A stretch of 64,000 nucleotides of DNA from Neopestalotiopsis rosae (GCA_023078685.1 JALGAS010000001.1:2294001-2358000); one strand, 5' to 3'. Counted from the first letter of the stretch, positions 33,276-44,964 are shown. Notes: a model not told the origin generated them from the letters alone. Program-made: numbers and translations.

Positions 33276-33828
33276 ATGCATACAAAACAACAAAAGACCA
33301 AAATGCGCAGAAGCGGCCCATCGATCCTACGGAAGACAGCTGACCTCGGTAAAAAGGCCAACGTCTTCAGCTTCACCGTCTACTACAATGCCATTACTGG
33401 TCGGATGGAAGCAAGAGTACACCTTCCCGAAGGGGAGAAAATACCAGATTTGAACAGACTGGTTTGTAATCATAAGCCACTGCTTCAAATGGAAGTGCAA
33501 ATGCCAACATCCGCAGGTTGTATTAGCTCTCCAGAGAGATCGCCGGAAAACCTCCACAGTTGCTGAGAATACATCAATCACTTGTGATGCCAAGCCTACG
33601 GAGACAGTGGTAGATAGGACGTTTCCAGCCCAACGTGTTCGTCACGCGAGCCAGTATTCATCTGCAAAAACAATAGCCGCCGCAGATCCGGCACCAGATA
33701 TGGAGACTGGCCCGGAAGGCTGGGCAGCGGGCAATGAGAGTCCCGAAGACGCGGAACCGGCTCCAACAGCTAAGACAAGTACCAAATCGATCATATCGCG
33801 CCTGTTCTTCAGTATGCTCCTGGCGTAG
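33276..33828 (+). CDS. MADS-box-like protein, 165 aa, two exons
   Basis: Exon 1 33276-33461, intron 33462-33516 (GTTTGT...CGCAG, 55 nt), exon 2 33517-33828. The first 62 residues (KMRRSGPSILRKTADLGKKA then VFSFTVYYNAITGRM) are collinear with the gene at 30965 and stop at the same Leu codon before an intron of the same length. Exon 2 begins with a basic helix (LALQRDRRKTS) as the partner's does (VLQRNRQKAN), then diverges to an Ala/Glu/Pro-rich tail. It is a paralogue of the minus-strand gene 2.3 kb away, in opposite orientation. A DNA-binding role is inferred from the MADS-like core only. Confidence 0.6.
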
Positions 33829-36800
33829 GACAGTCGGGCAGTACATTTGGGAGCTTTGAATGTGAATATGGTTACTTGGCCAGGAAAGGGTCGACTATAT
33901 GGTTGTACAGCAATAGGTTGCGGAACATGAAGTTCAGATGGGCGGAAGCGAGATACTGCGTCTGAAATCTGTGATAGGAAATGACTTTATGAACAAGTTT
34001 TGACCTTGGTTTGGGACATGTCTGTAGCCTCCAGAGTGAATCATAGAGCCGGGCGATCTACTTCAAGACCTAGAATGGCAGTTTCTTATGTTTATGGAAT
34101 CTTTATTTCTGGAAACTTGGACCTTTCGTTTCAAGAGCTGTGCTCAGCTGCCAAATGTTCGAGCCAGTACGTTGAGCATCGCCGGACAAGCTGACTTCCG
34201 CAGCCCAATGATATGTGGGCGCTGCACTAAATCACAGAAATGCCAGTAGCCTTATGAATTTTGTTTGCCCACTTGCAAGTATGTGGCCACTCACTACCAT
34301 AGGCGATGCGCTCGGAAGCCTCCTAAGCGGGCCTGCCTGTGCGTGAAGGACTTGAAATGTGGGCCTAAAACCCGCAAGCCGGGACTATGTGGGTCTAAGC
34401 TCCGGCTCTCCGGATGGAGGACGGAATACTGTAATGCTTGTCCTTTTGAGTCAGGTAAGAGTGGTAATATCAACAAGGGTTTTATTTGGATGATGCGGAT
34501 CTTATGACCATATCCCGCTGAGCTAGTGTAGTTTGTCCCGGCAGCTAGAGTAGCAGGTATTGTACAATGTGTCAAGTTCAAGTCTTGTTTTTGATCGGCA
34601 AGAACGGCAAAAGTACACAACATCGTTCAGCTATCGAATCAGGTACAGTAGTACAAACCACGGCCTTATTTTTCAAGATTCCCTTGCTAGGATCTGGCCG
34701 GCTCCAAGTGCCATCGGCCTCCTACAAGGTACGGCCCACTCAACTTAACTGCAGAGATCTGCACGGGCTTAATCACTGTTCCGCTACCTTCATTCAAACT
34801 GTATGGCCCGGCCAAGTCCAGGTACATAGTCTACAAGATCAAGAAGAGTACGCAGTTCTCTCTCTCCTTCCCCTGGGACCTTCCTCGGGCCCGAGATCAA
34901 ATTTGGAGTCAGAACTGGATTGTCCGTACAAGATATCTACGTCTTCAACAAAAACAACCACGAAAACCCACAAGAAACCACGTGCCACTCTCTTCCGACT
35001 CTAGATGTCGTCGTACCAGCATCTAGGACCTTCGTCTTTGTTGTCTCGTAGCCTCCACATATGTCTAATCAAGAGCGATGCGACTGCCCACCGAAATCTA
35101 CAAAACAGAGTGGTCCGACTTATTATCTTTCAACCTGTACGCACATTGTAGTGCTCCTGTCGTCCTACTATTGACTGCCTAGGCCTATCACCGCGAGCTT
35201 TAGCCGGTCTAGTTGTTCGAAGAGTTTGATCCGACTGCATGGATAGAATGGTCTCGATGTGGGAAAAGGCCCCCAAGGCTCCCCCATGGCAGCACGGTGT
35301 ATAGGATTCTGGTGAGGCTATTTGCAAAGGTATTTCCTTAGTCATTCAAAAACACCTGTCCCTTGCATTCCAATACCCACTCGGACAGGATCACTTGTTT
35401 TCATACGCAAGGTTGACTTCATACCAACGTACAGGTCAGGATCTAGAACCAACATAAGTGAACATAGCCAAATGCTGCAAACTCCTTGAGAAGTGGATCA
35501 TACGGCGCTAGGGACAAGACTCACCCATCAAAGATATATGTTGGATACACAAAGTTCGAGACGCGACTAAAGGCTTTCGATGAAAGAATTCAATATCATG
35601 GAAGAGACCATAGCTGGGGAAACAAGCTTATGAACGAAGATTATTCAGGCTGGACGACAGGTTTGGAAAGAGAGCAGTTGGCAAATAACAGCCATCGAAA
35701 CGGCGATGGAATTCCATGCAAAAGCAGCCAAATGATACTGCCCTCATAGACCAAAAAAATATGGGTGTTCAAGCTTTATTGAATCCAGCACGGTCTTCTT
35801 CACCAGCTGACGTTTGGTGCTAGACGACAATGTGATTGCCGCTGGATATGTCTGACTGTGGTCCAGGATCAGAGCTTAGTTGATTTTGTACTGTAAATAT
35901 ATTCTCTCGTATCCACCCTGCTTCGCCTATGCAACCTTGTCTTCGAAGTTCTCCATTAGACGTGCATTCATCAAGACGATAAGTCCGCATCCCATGATAG
36001 TTGCAGTAGGAATTTTCCGTGCTTAAGTACATGACCAGTACCCGCAGTGGTGGCCTGTTGCAATGACCTCGCGTCCTTCGCCATAAGTCTGGCGTCTAAA
36101 GAATCTTCGGTATTCCTCACGCCATGATTTTCATCCACAAGAAATGGCGAGAAGGTACGGAGGTATATTTGCCCCAGTCTTTACTTGTCTTCTGAATGCA
36201 TAGAGACATGTAGCGCTTGAGATACGACTTGTAGAATAGATGCCTCATTCCATACACCAACAGCTTGGAACGTATCATCGCCCCCTCCAGCCCTCCACGT
36301 CGTAATCACAGTCTATGGAAGATACAAGTAGCTGGGTGGCCTTGTTTCCAGCGGTGATGTCTTTTAGCTGGTGCGTTATTCGAGCTTTGAGGGCTGACGA
36401 TTTTAGGGGGTGGGGGTCATCGGCTTCATTGATTGATGTGCCGCGTACCGCGACGCACTGGCATGGAGGAGTCGCGCATGGAAGAGTCTTCATAGTCATT
36501 GTGTAGGGTTTGTCGATAGTATCAGCTAGTAATGTTTGAATCGCTGGCGCTTCAATTGCCACGTTTAGTTTGTTTTTTTGAAGGAGGGGGGTTAGGTGTT
36601 CTGTAGACGCAAGCTTGGGTGAAGACGATATGATGAGGGGTAATACAGATGTCAAGAAACCGAGTCGTGTCCACGTACACTGTAGAAGGAAGAAACATTC
36701 CCCGCCCCGAGCAAATCACTTATCCGCTCTGCGCTACCGCACACTTCTTGGCTGTTTGTGATCCACCAAGGTCACTGATCGTTCTCTCATTGCTTATCAC

Positions 36801-37536
36801 AATTGTCATGTCTGTCGGAAATGTAGCAACTTTCCACATCTCAACATATTTGTGAAATAATTTATGTACTGTGGTGGTGTAAATAAAACACCCCTAATCG
36901 AGTACCGATCTGATGGGGCCGCCCACTCGACAGCTGCCAAAGCGTGTACAAGGTCTCCACAAGTGGCTCCAAGCATGGCGTGGGTTTTTTCACTAACCCA
37001 TCCTACCGAAGCACATGTTTCTGAGGCTATGGACAGCCCATTCCCTGTCCTCAAGTGGCCCCGTTCTCCTGGGTCTAGTAGTCTGGAGGATACCTCTGCT
37101 TTCCTAAAGGAATTTAGTCTCCGAACTTGGCTTACGAAATGGTTCTTGCAATGAGGAGAAGGACTGTAAGGATATACTTTTACTGTGTAGAAGCTCGCAC
37201 CGTCCCACGTCTCTGACAGGCTCCATAATTCATTGTGTCAGCCTCGTGGCTGCCTAGAGTGGGGTCAAGGCCATAATGCTGCCAATTATGATGCTTGCCG
37301 ATTCTGAGAGGGGTCGGGCCACTTGACTGTCGTTCCACATAGCAATTCGGCTTTTTAGCGCATATAACTGGCCCATATTCTAATCGTTCCTAGCATGAGT
37401 CAGCGTTTGAGGGTTTTCTATTCTCCTACCAACTAGCACGCGACGAACAGGCATCCCGAGGCTAGCTGACGTGTGGCTCTAAGTTCGAGGTGCTGCTACA
37501 AACAAGACGATACGGAGCCCGCAAATCCAGGTCAAG
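33829..37536. other. Gene-poor stretch
   Basis: No gene I can support in 3.7 kb. Frames at 34567-35004 and 35486-35749 are hydrophilic but lack family, splice context or (the second) an ATG; the frame at 36275-36655 starts from TTG only. One repeat copy lies at 34345-34424. Confidence 0.4.
34345..34424 (+). repeat. CCGAAGATAT...CCGGC repeat, copy
   Basis: ATGTGGGCCTAAAACCCGCAAGCCGG then ACTATGTGGGTCTAAGCTCCGGC matches the complement of 32591-32675 over its whole length, so the repeated unit is at least 80 bases. Confidence 0.6.
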
Positions 37537-38434
37537 ATGCCATGCGATATTCCAAACAAAGGTGGCAAGCTGTCCGGTGTTTCCGATGGGTTGTCAGGCA
37601 CTGCTGGTGTCAGTGATACGACAGAGTTAGTGCTCGATGAACCAGACAACGTAAACTTGTGAGACGGATCACTGCAATTCCTCAATGACGGAGAGATCTA
37701 GCTAACCTTGAAGACACAGTCGTGTCGCCGGTATCACACCCACAGTCCTCGACTACAAGAACCTAGTTTGCCAGATTCACGTTCTGCGTGAACAGCTACA
37801 TCAGCTTAATACAGAAGTCCGACAGATGATCAATGAGGATACCGTCGCTTCAGCTGTCGAAATACAAGCAAAGCTGGATGAAATTGACAGCACCCAACAG
37901 CGTTTCTCGATTCACGCTGAACTCGCTGCACACATCGAGCAGCTCAATCCAACTCTGAAGGAGCATCGGCATCTCCATTCAGGACAAGGAAAAATAACAC
38001 AGCTCTTTGAAGCGGGAAAAACAAGCGAGAGTGTTTGTAAATGTCAATGCAACAAGGTTGCATTTGGTTCGGAGGACTTGATTAGTGCAGAGCGACATAA
38101 CGTATTCCAGGACATTACTATGGATGGCGATACCTATAATATTTCGGTTTCAACGGCAGGATTGCTTGTCACTGCTAAAAGAATCAACTTGGAAGGCAAA
38201 GCACGGCACGTTGGTGGACAAATCAGCGATGACAGTTATCAAGAAACCATAGCTGCCTTCACACAAGTTTCTATAGGACATCACGATCCATCGACAAGGG
38301 CCGATGGAGATCGCATGAAGACAAATCTCATTCAAGGGACAGACGGTGGAGGCTCCAGAGCAAGTCAATTTCAGGATCGTTATGGTCCAGGATTTAGGCT
38401 TTCTGCGCTGGGAGACACGACACCCCATACGTAG
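37537..38434 (+). CDS. Truncated STAND-associated N-terminal-domain protein
   Basis: Possible exon 1 37537-37625, intron 37626-37719 (donor GTTAGT, branch CTAAC, acceptor CACAG), exon 2 37720-38434; 267 residues. The first exon is the weakest part. Residues from about 45 form helical coiled coil (LREQLHQLNTEVRQM). The second half has FGSEDLISAERHNVFQDI, VSTAGLLVTAKRINLEGKA, GGQISDDSYQ and QFQDRYGPGFRLS, which I recognise as the C-terminal half of the fungal domain found at the N-terminus of STAND/NLR proteins and in stand-alone PigL-like proteins. The usual helical N-terminal half (MDPLSVxxSVxGL type) is absent, so this is truncated or a relic. No NTPase follows. Confidence 0.5.
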
Positions 38435-38964
38435 GATCTTGGCCGCCGTCCCACCTTGCTGTTAATTGACAGATTGTGTCCGATGCAGGGCAATACAATG
38501 TATGAAGAAGGCTTCTGCTCAGGGTCCGCCATAGCTTTGATCGATAATGGAGGTAATGGACAGCAATCTAGGTATGTAGGTTCTAGAGACCCTTCAAATG
38601 AAGTTCCTTATCCTTGTAGCCTTGTGAATTGGTCCTGAATTTGCCGCCCAAGACGTCAAGAAAGGTATCCTGGGTTATTCGGGGTTATTCTCTAGATCGG
38701 AATAAAAGTGATGCAAGGTGGGTTCTTGGACGCAGTCATTACTTACAATAATCGATTGGAACGTTTTCTGTGGATCGAGGTTGTCTATCTGGGGCGTGAC
38801 CTTTAAGGCTGGGGCACACATGGGCCACGATGAATTTCAAAATTATTTTAATAAGAACACTACTTACCCCCGTCAAAGTGCCTCATCAACCAAACGGAAC
38901 TTCGTACTGAAAGGCACGTAATCTTGATATCTCTGAGAGAACGATTACCCAGATAAGGGGAAGA
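38435..38964. other. Intergenic
   Basis: Nothing supported. Confidence 0.5.
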
Positions 38965-39130
38965 ATGAGATTTGGGTACCGCTTGTCCCAAGGGGCAGAC
39001 CAGTCTAAGCAATACCAAGACCTGATGGTTGGCGACTACGACATGACCATGGCCCCGAGAGTCAAGCTTACTCTCAAGCTCCAAAGTCTGACTGGCAGCT
39101 TTTCGGCTACATACGGTTGGAGACCGATAG
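38965..39130 (+). pseudogene. Fragment of the 578-aa gene
   Basis: About 165 bases match 26232-26400 in the 578-aa gene, sharing GGGCAGACCAGTCT/GGAGCAGACCAGTCT, GATG(G/T)TTGGCGACT, CGACATGACCA, CCCCGAGAGTCAAGCTTACTCTC and GGCTACAT(A/G)CGGTTGGA. About 17 bases are missing after GACATGACCA and the frame is not kept. No other part of the gene is nearby. Confidence 0.75.
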
Positions 39131-39205
39131 TGTCAACGTATCGTATTCAGGTGAAAGTCGCCGGCACCTTCTTGATTTGTGACTTCGTACTTCACCCACT
39201 CTCAA

Positions 39206-39675
39206 TCACTCGGTTGAATGTCCAAAGCTATTTAGTCTTTGTAACCCATGGCTAATAGCGTGATCTTCATTCCGACAGAACCTGTATTTCTTCCTCCATG
39301 TGCAGTTGTAACAAGTAACCTGCCATTCAGAGTCAGAACAATATTGTTAGTGGAGGGTGGGCAACTAACACATCTGCATTCCGCATAAACTAGAGCAAGC
39401 ATTTCCTCAATTTCATCGTGACACACAGTACATTGGGGCCGGATCTTGTCGTCATTACGCGTTATGATGGATTGCATCTCGTGGTACACGTGTGAAGTGA
39501 CATTGCGCAAGTCTCGACGGCATTGCCACATGACTTGCTTCAGGTTTGGCGTCTCATGGTATTGCGTTTGTTTAGATGGAAACTGGCGGGACAGTCGTTC
39601 AGACGAAGAAGATCTGATAGCAAAATAGGCGCGCACGAAGATGGCTATTTGTGCGAGACAAGTGTCGATATCCAT
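39206..39675 (-). CDS. Small Cys-rich, zinc-binding-like protein, 139 aa
   Basis: Exon 1 39675-39370, intron 39369-39320 (donor GTTAGT, acceptor GGCAG), exon 2 39319-39206; the join is phase 0. The Cys are spaced CTVC, then CRC, then after the intron C-YN-C and a further Cys eight residues on (TWRKKYRFC), a zinc-ribbon or RING-like layout that continues sensibly across the splice, which supports the model. The N-terminal 70 residues are helical (VMWQCRRDLRNVTSHVY). Family not recognised. Without the intron the frame reads on to an unrelated tail. Confidence 0.5.
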
Positions 39676-39839
39676 GTTAGGTGGAACTTTTTGAGGAGAA
39701 TTGCATGGAGAATTCTATTTTGAGAATGCGAGAAGTGCCCGCTTATATATAAGCAATAGCGATACGACTAGTGCTAGCCTGAAGTCATTGCAAAGCTAAG
39801 ACCTATTATTTTACAGTACTCTTCAATGCTGCGCTACTG

Positions 39840-41020
39840 TTCTGTGATAGGATGCTGTTCTGTATGGGATGTGATGGGATACTCTTTTGTGTTGAAAGAC
39901 TCTTCTGTCTTACAGATAACAAGTGTTTTGTTCCGACGATTCCGGGATTGCGTGTACGTCATAGAGCTACCCTGATATTCCTGCCTTTAGCGTACCAAAC
40001 TACCGGGACATGAACATCGAAACGAGAAAATAACACAAGCGACAATGTTAGACTAAAGAATATCTACATGAATTGAGCTAAGCAATAGCCAATACGATAT
40101 GCTTCCGGTCATGGAGTAAGGTAAGTACAAACACGATCGTGCCTACGTCTTTGTTTGTTCCCAACACAGAAGAGTATCCTAACACAGAAGAGTATCTCGA
40201 CAACAACTACTCCACCTCCAACAGTCTAGAGCGGACATCCTTCCGAAATACGACGATTGAATAGAGCATAATGGTGATTTCAGAATGACACAATCTCGAC
40301 GTACTATAGTATTCTGTCCTGTTTATCTGGGCTACTCTTCTGTGGTGATATACACTTCTGTGGTAAGACACTCTTCTGTGTCTCTTCTGTGATGGATACT
40401 CTTCTGTGCCGTGGGTACCTTTCTGTAATGGAATACTGTTCTGTGCCAGGATACTGTTCTGTAATTGTGATGGCAGCTGTCCAGCTCCAAGTGTCTAATC
40501 GATATCATGCTCTTTCGTCCGCAGAGTGTACAATGCCTCTTCCTTTGAATCTGGACTGTAAATGTAGCAACAACCACAAGATCTTGATCTGGTCGATGCG
40601 GGTCTGATGGCCGTATTCGGCTGCGGAAAAATATGCATCGGTCCTTTCCAAGATTTTCTAAATTAAAAAGAGAAAAAGAAAAAGAAATCAAAAAGGTAGA
40701 AACGGATGTGAGAAATCGACACAGTAGCCGACGGGAGTATTTTCTGTCTTGGAATACTGTTCGGTATTAAGATACTGTCCTGTGCTAGGATACTGTTCTG
40801 TGTTAGGCTATTGTTTCGTGTTACGATACTCTTCTGTGCTGTAGACAACAAGGATTCTTTTCTGGAATTGTGGATATATCGTGGAGCTTCCCTGAGAATC
40901 CCACCTCCCGTGTCCCGAAATGTCGGGTCATGAGCATCGCAGTATTGTAAGAAAATAAAACAAGTGACGATGGTTGACGGATCTGAGTCTCCAGGACACT
41001 TCCAGTATTGACCTATGAAC
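39840..41020. repeat. Cluster of dispersed CAGAAGAGTATCC elements
   Basis: Three pieces: a 3' part in plus orientation (39840-40110), a 5' part in minus orientation with the unique core and GATAAACAGG junction (about 40140-40500), and another 3' part in plus orientation (40730-41020). The minus piece matches 58040-58470 closely including GTGATGGCAGCTGTCCA. No gene is present across the cluster. Confidence 0.7.
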
Positions 41021-41424
41021 CTCTACTCGTGCCATTTTGCTCTTTGCTTGAATCGAACGACCTTTCCTGAGTCGCATCCTATATCTACAGTAATTTTGCT
41101 GTTCCGAGCGTTTTGGAGACTTATTCTGGTTTCGTGTTGAATCTATGATAGGACCATGATACAGAAAAAAGTGCAGGGATGTACAAAAACAAAAAATACA
41201 CAACCGGGTGACAAAAGCGTGCGACCCTTTAATGCCATGACAAATGTTACAGCTTTTTCCCCCTCAAGTTTTATCTCGAAAGAATCACCACTTGAGTATA
41301 AAACATAAGACTTATGTACTACTGAAACTTTTTTCGAAAATTTCTCTTATTATGTGCTATGTACATATATTGCATGGCTTGATCCCAAAGACAATACAAC
41401 TCAGTTCCTTTCCTACTGCTGATC

Positions 41425-42246
41425 ATGTCCTCATTACATGAACACATGCTGTCTCTGGTTACAACATTCGTTGTTAGTCAGAAAAACACAAGACATGTCC
41501 TCTATCATGCCGTCGCAAGATTTCGAAAGCCTTCGAGTGCTATCCTCTTCATCCACGTCCTGATTCCCAACCTAGAAATTCTGCGTTACTGGGCGCACTA
41601 CTTGTTTTATGGCTATCATGTCATACCCACATATTTCGACTTTGCGTTAATGGTCTTCCACTCGTGGACGAGCCACCATCTTGTGGCAAAGGGACATTAC
41701 GCAGGCCATAAAAATATTACACAGCCTGTGTTCCATGCGCAGATGCTACTGCGCTTGGCCATCTCTTTCTGCTCCGTTTTCCTCGGAAACCCTTCTCTGC
41801 ACTCGGCGACGATCAAAATCAATGCTGCAGCCTCGTATCCGAGGATACTCATATGGGCTGTCAAGAGGCTTAACATACTCCCAAAATACAAGGACGTCTA
41901 CGCGGCAGCTATGGTTATTGGTGGTCTGCTATCGATGCATGACTCGGGCGTTTTGTATGGACCGCAGATCTTCATTGCCTGTTGGGCTGGGCTATGCCTC
42001 CTCGAGAGGTGGGTAGCCAACGAGAGTGTTAACGCAGAAAGCAAAGCACTCGCATTCGGCAGATCTTCCGGTTATGGCATTATCAGAAAAAATGTCGTAA
42101 AGTTTCTGAGGACACTTGGTTTTGTGGATATGGACATCCTGAGACAAGGTCAGGTCAGCAACCTGCAGGTGAAGGGACTGCGGACGGCGGGCTCAGCATC
42201 AAGAATACCGGTTCCAGCACAAAGCATTCGAGCAAAGTTGGCCTAA
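41425..42246 (+). CDS. Integral membrane protein, 273 aa, unknown function
   Basis: Intact frame starting ATGTCCTCATTACATG. Hydrophobic segments at residues about 38-60 (AILFIHVLIPNLEI region), 62-85, 106-122 (LLRLAISFCSVFLG) and 163-192 (MVIGGLLSMHDSGVL, IFIACWAGLCLL) suggest four or five membrane spans. The C-terminal 75 residues are basic and soluble (RKNVVKFLRTLG). His-rich loops (HSWTSHHLVAKGHYAGHK) lie between spans 2 and 3. I do not recognise the family; the long upstream gap of repeats suggests an isolated gene. An upstream exon cannot be excluded. Confidence 0.65.
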   Translation: MSSLHEHMLSLVTTFVVSQKNTRHVLYHAVARFRKPSSAILFIHVLIPNLEILRYWAHYLFYGYHVIPTYFDFALMVFHSWTSHHLVAKGHYAGHKNITQPVFHAQMLLRLAISFCSVFLGNPSLHSATIKINAAASYPRILIWAVKRLNILPKYKDVYAAAMVIGGLLSMHDSGVLYGPQIFIACWAGLCLLERWVANESVNAESKALAFGRSSGYGIIRKNVVKFLRTLGFVDMDILRQGQVSNLQVKGLRTAGSASRIPVPAQSIRAKLA

Positions 42247-42688
42247 AGAGCATAGAGTCGCTCACAGGCCTAGCGGCAGTCATTCTGATTTTCTAGATTT
42301 AAGATGCACGGTAGTCCAACTGGGTCTCTTTAGCAGTACCTTCACCCAGCGCTCTACCGTCAAGTTACTTGAAGGCAGCACGATAGATCAATCGCATAAA
42401 AATTGGAACGATAACTATGCAATGCAAAATTACCGGTGATTATCCCGTCCGATCTATAGCTCCCTAAACCTCACATATTGCTAAACCCACTGAGCTCTCA
42501 TCCCGCCATGTCTTTCGCTATATGTCTTCAGCCCTTGCCACAGTTTGCAGGGCAATTCTTCCCGCTGCAGGATTCAGCCTATACCAAGATTTGTCTGTCT
42601 ACCAAAACGTGTACTTATCAACTCCAAAACATGAACACATTCCATCGGTGGCAGCCAGTCAGCCGATCGCATGACAAATCTTCATTGC
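42247..42688. other. Convergent 3' region
   Basis: Lies between two convergent membrane-protein genes. Nothing else is seen. Confidence 0.5.
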
Positions 42689-43321
42689 TCATACAGCCCG
42701 TTGTTGCCTCATCGGTTGTAGAAGCAATTTGTTATAAACAACATAGCCTACCAAGGAAACCAGTAAGCACGAGCCTTCTGCACTGACAGCTGCAATGGCA
42801 ATGGCGGACCATGCGCCCCCCTGTGCCGAGTATACATTCAGCAGTGTATTACCCAATCCCAGGAGCGAGTTCGAAAGTACAGGCCTATGTACTTGTGAGT
42901 TAACAGTACCAATCGAAATCTGAGGATTGAATGTAGATTTCACGCACATAACTATGCGATTCAGAACCCATATGTAGCTTTGTTTCCAGATCCACCATAC
43001 ATAACCCAGTGCTGCTGTGGACATGAAGAACAACATACTGGCAATGACGAGTAAGGGCGGATTCTTCAGAGCTTTGAGCGCAGGCTCGTTGCTCTGCAGT
43101 GCACTGCTGATGACTTCAGATCGACTGATAGAAGTGAATGTCGAGGGCAACACAAGAAACCCGGCCAGCAAGGACCAGCTCAATGCCGTACAAGCTGCCG
43201 CGTAGTACCATGGTACGGCCTGGTCGTTTTCGATGAGCATCTTAATGTACTGTGCCGATTTCGCCCGGTGGGCTCTCAGGCGTTCTTTCAGCAGTCGGCG
43301 AGAATCTGTGCTGGGATTCAT
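42689..43321 (-). CDS. Four-span membrane protein, 210 aa
   Basis: Intact single-exon frame with ATG at 43321. A basic N-terminus (LLKERLRAHRAKSAQYIKML) precedes four hydrophobic segments: AAACTALSWSLLAGFLVLP, LLVIASMLFFMSTAALGYVW, a weaker SNSLLGLGNTLLNVYSAQGG to AIAIAAVSAEG, and CLLVSLVGYVVYNKLLL. The layout is that of a common but uncharacterised family of small fungal membrane proteins. Convergent with the 273-aa membrane protein. Confidence 0.75.
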   Translation of the reverse strand: MNPSTDSRRLLKERLRAHRAKSAQYIKMLIENDQAVPWYYAAACTALSWSLLAGFLVLPSTFTSISRSEVISSALQSNEPALKALKNPPLLVIASMLFFMSTAALGYVWWIWKQSYIWVLNRIVMCVKSTFNPQISIGTVNSQVHRPVLSNSLLGLGNTLLNVYSAQGGAWSAIAIAAVSAEGSCLLVSLVGYVVYNKLLLQPMRQQRAV

Positions 43322-43845
43322 CGTAGTTGATTGATGAGTGGCTGGCCAGGAATGTTTCTGGGATGATAAGGTTCGGTATAATACTGAAATTGCAAGGAAG
43401 AAGAATTATATGTCCATAATTCGATCACGAATGGGTGCATAGAGGACAAGTCGTCCGGTTCTTTTCCGTGTCATTTCCGGCTCCAATGTACAATGGCCAA
43501 AAGTGAAGCTGGAGTTCATCAAATACGAAGCGGTGTACATAGGTCGCTTTAAAAGCATTCTGTTTTGGCATATTTTTGAAACTTATGGTCACAGTTTATG
43601 CTTTTCTCGGAAATAAGAAATTATTGTTACGTATCTCAGTCGTGGGTGTTGCATTCAAGCATATAAGTTTCCAGTACCCACGAGACCGGAATCAAGAGAG
43701 AAAAAATATACGAGAGATAGAACACGTAAAGATCCTGTCCAATCATTCTTGCTGCTCAATGTCTAGAATACCGAAAGGAAACACGCTTACAACATCTCAG
43801 TTCAACTAACATATTCACAGATACTGAGCGAGCCCAGCGCTGGCC
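43322..43845. other. Divergent promoter region
   Basis: Between the divergent genes at 43321 and 43846. TTCAACTAACATATTCACAG at 43800-43820 looks like an intron 3' end in the 5' leader of the plus-strand gene. Confidence 0.4.
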
Positions 43846-44148
43846 ATGGCATTTTCTGAGACCTCAAGCACTTGCTCCAATACAAGCGCTTTCTACTTGG
43901 AGGATTTCGCAAATCGTCTACCCACCAACGAATGCAACTCGGTTGTTCCACAGCAACAAAAACTCAGTGACGAGAATAAGAGTCTAAGATGGCAGGTTCA
44001 TGGATTAACCAACTGCTGGACCTCGATAAGCATGCTGCTATCAAGCATTAGTGGCGGGGCTAGCCATCTTAATAGAATACTGGATGAAGGAGAACTCGGT
44101 AGGGATCACGAGCGAAAGAAGTGGGTGGCTAATTGTACTCCATTTTAA
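43846..44148 (+). CDS. Small hypothetical protein, 100 aa
   Basis: ATG in strong context (GGCCATGGC), 25 bases after a good branch/acceptor pair (CTAACATATTCACAG), which suggests a spliced leader exon. The protein is Ser/Asn-rich with a short helical part (QQKLSDENKSLRWQV) that could be coiled coil. No family recognised. It may be a partial model. Confidence 0.35.
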   Translation: MAFSETSSTCSNTSAFYLEDFANRLPTNECNSVVPQQQKLSDENKSLRWQVHGLTNCWTSISMLLSSISGGASHLNRILDEGELGRDHERKKWVANCTPF

Positions 44149-44964
44149 ACTGATTCATTGATATTCATATTCGTTCCTGCTTGATAAAATTTGGAAGGGG
44201 CAATGCTAGGGGGTGAAGCAATCTATTCTGATCAACACGCCCCCTCCCCCCCCCCCCACTTACCTAGCTATCCGATTTTCTTGTTTTCGTCGAAAAATCT
44301 ACAAACTTATAGAATTTTGCTCAAGGGGACGATCGTTTACGAGAGTAGAGATAACGTGCAGATCAAGACTCTGGTGCCTTTCGATTAAGCCTCAAACCTG
44401 TGTGGCAGGTACCGTCGTGAGCATGCGGTTCTTCACTTCCTGTGCCTAGAGCCCATCCCAAGGCCCACCAACCGGGATATACACTGGAAGCCTTAACGGC
44501 AGTAGAGCTTATTCCCATCGGTGAGGCAGTAGAAGCCTGATCGTCGCGCATCTCTGCTGGAGATTGACCAAGTATCTTTTGAGAATGCTCCTGATCGTCC
44601 GTTGTTGTATTTCGCATGTTGGCGGTTCGTTGTTGTTCGACAACAAGAGCTGTCGCAGTCAGCCTAATGTGCTTGATTGAAATGCGAAAGCAGAGGGCAA
44701 GAGTCTCACATTGATTAACACTACAAGTTAAGTTGCAGAGTAGGTTCCCGGAAACAGCCGTGCTCCATCGCTATTTTTATGCGCGCAGAGATACTCGTGT
44801 ACTATAGGAAGAAGAGCGGGCGCATTCAGCAGGCATAGGGTGATACATAATGCCACTTCTAAAGTGACAGTTTGATGTAAGATTCCAAAATGGAACAGGA
44901 CGTTGATTCGATGCAGATTTACTGAGCCTTTTATTGTGGCTAATTGTGATGTATAACAAGACTG
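44149..44964. other. Intergenic
   Basis: Contains the interrupted C tract near 44239-44259. No gene supported. Confidence 0.5.

Noticed and set aside
36275..36655. 126-codon minus-strand frame with a hydrophobic start
   Set aside because: It begins with TTG and no in-frame ATG opens a signal peptide.
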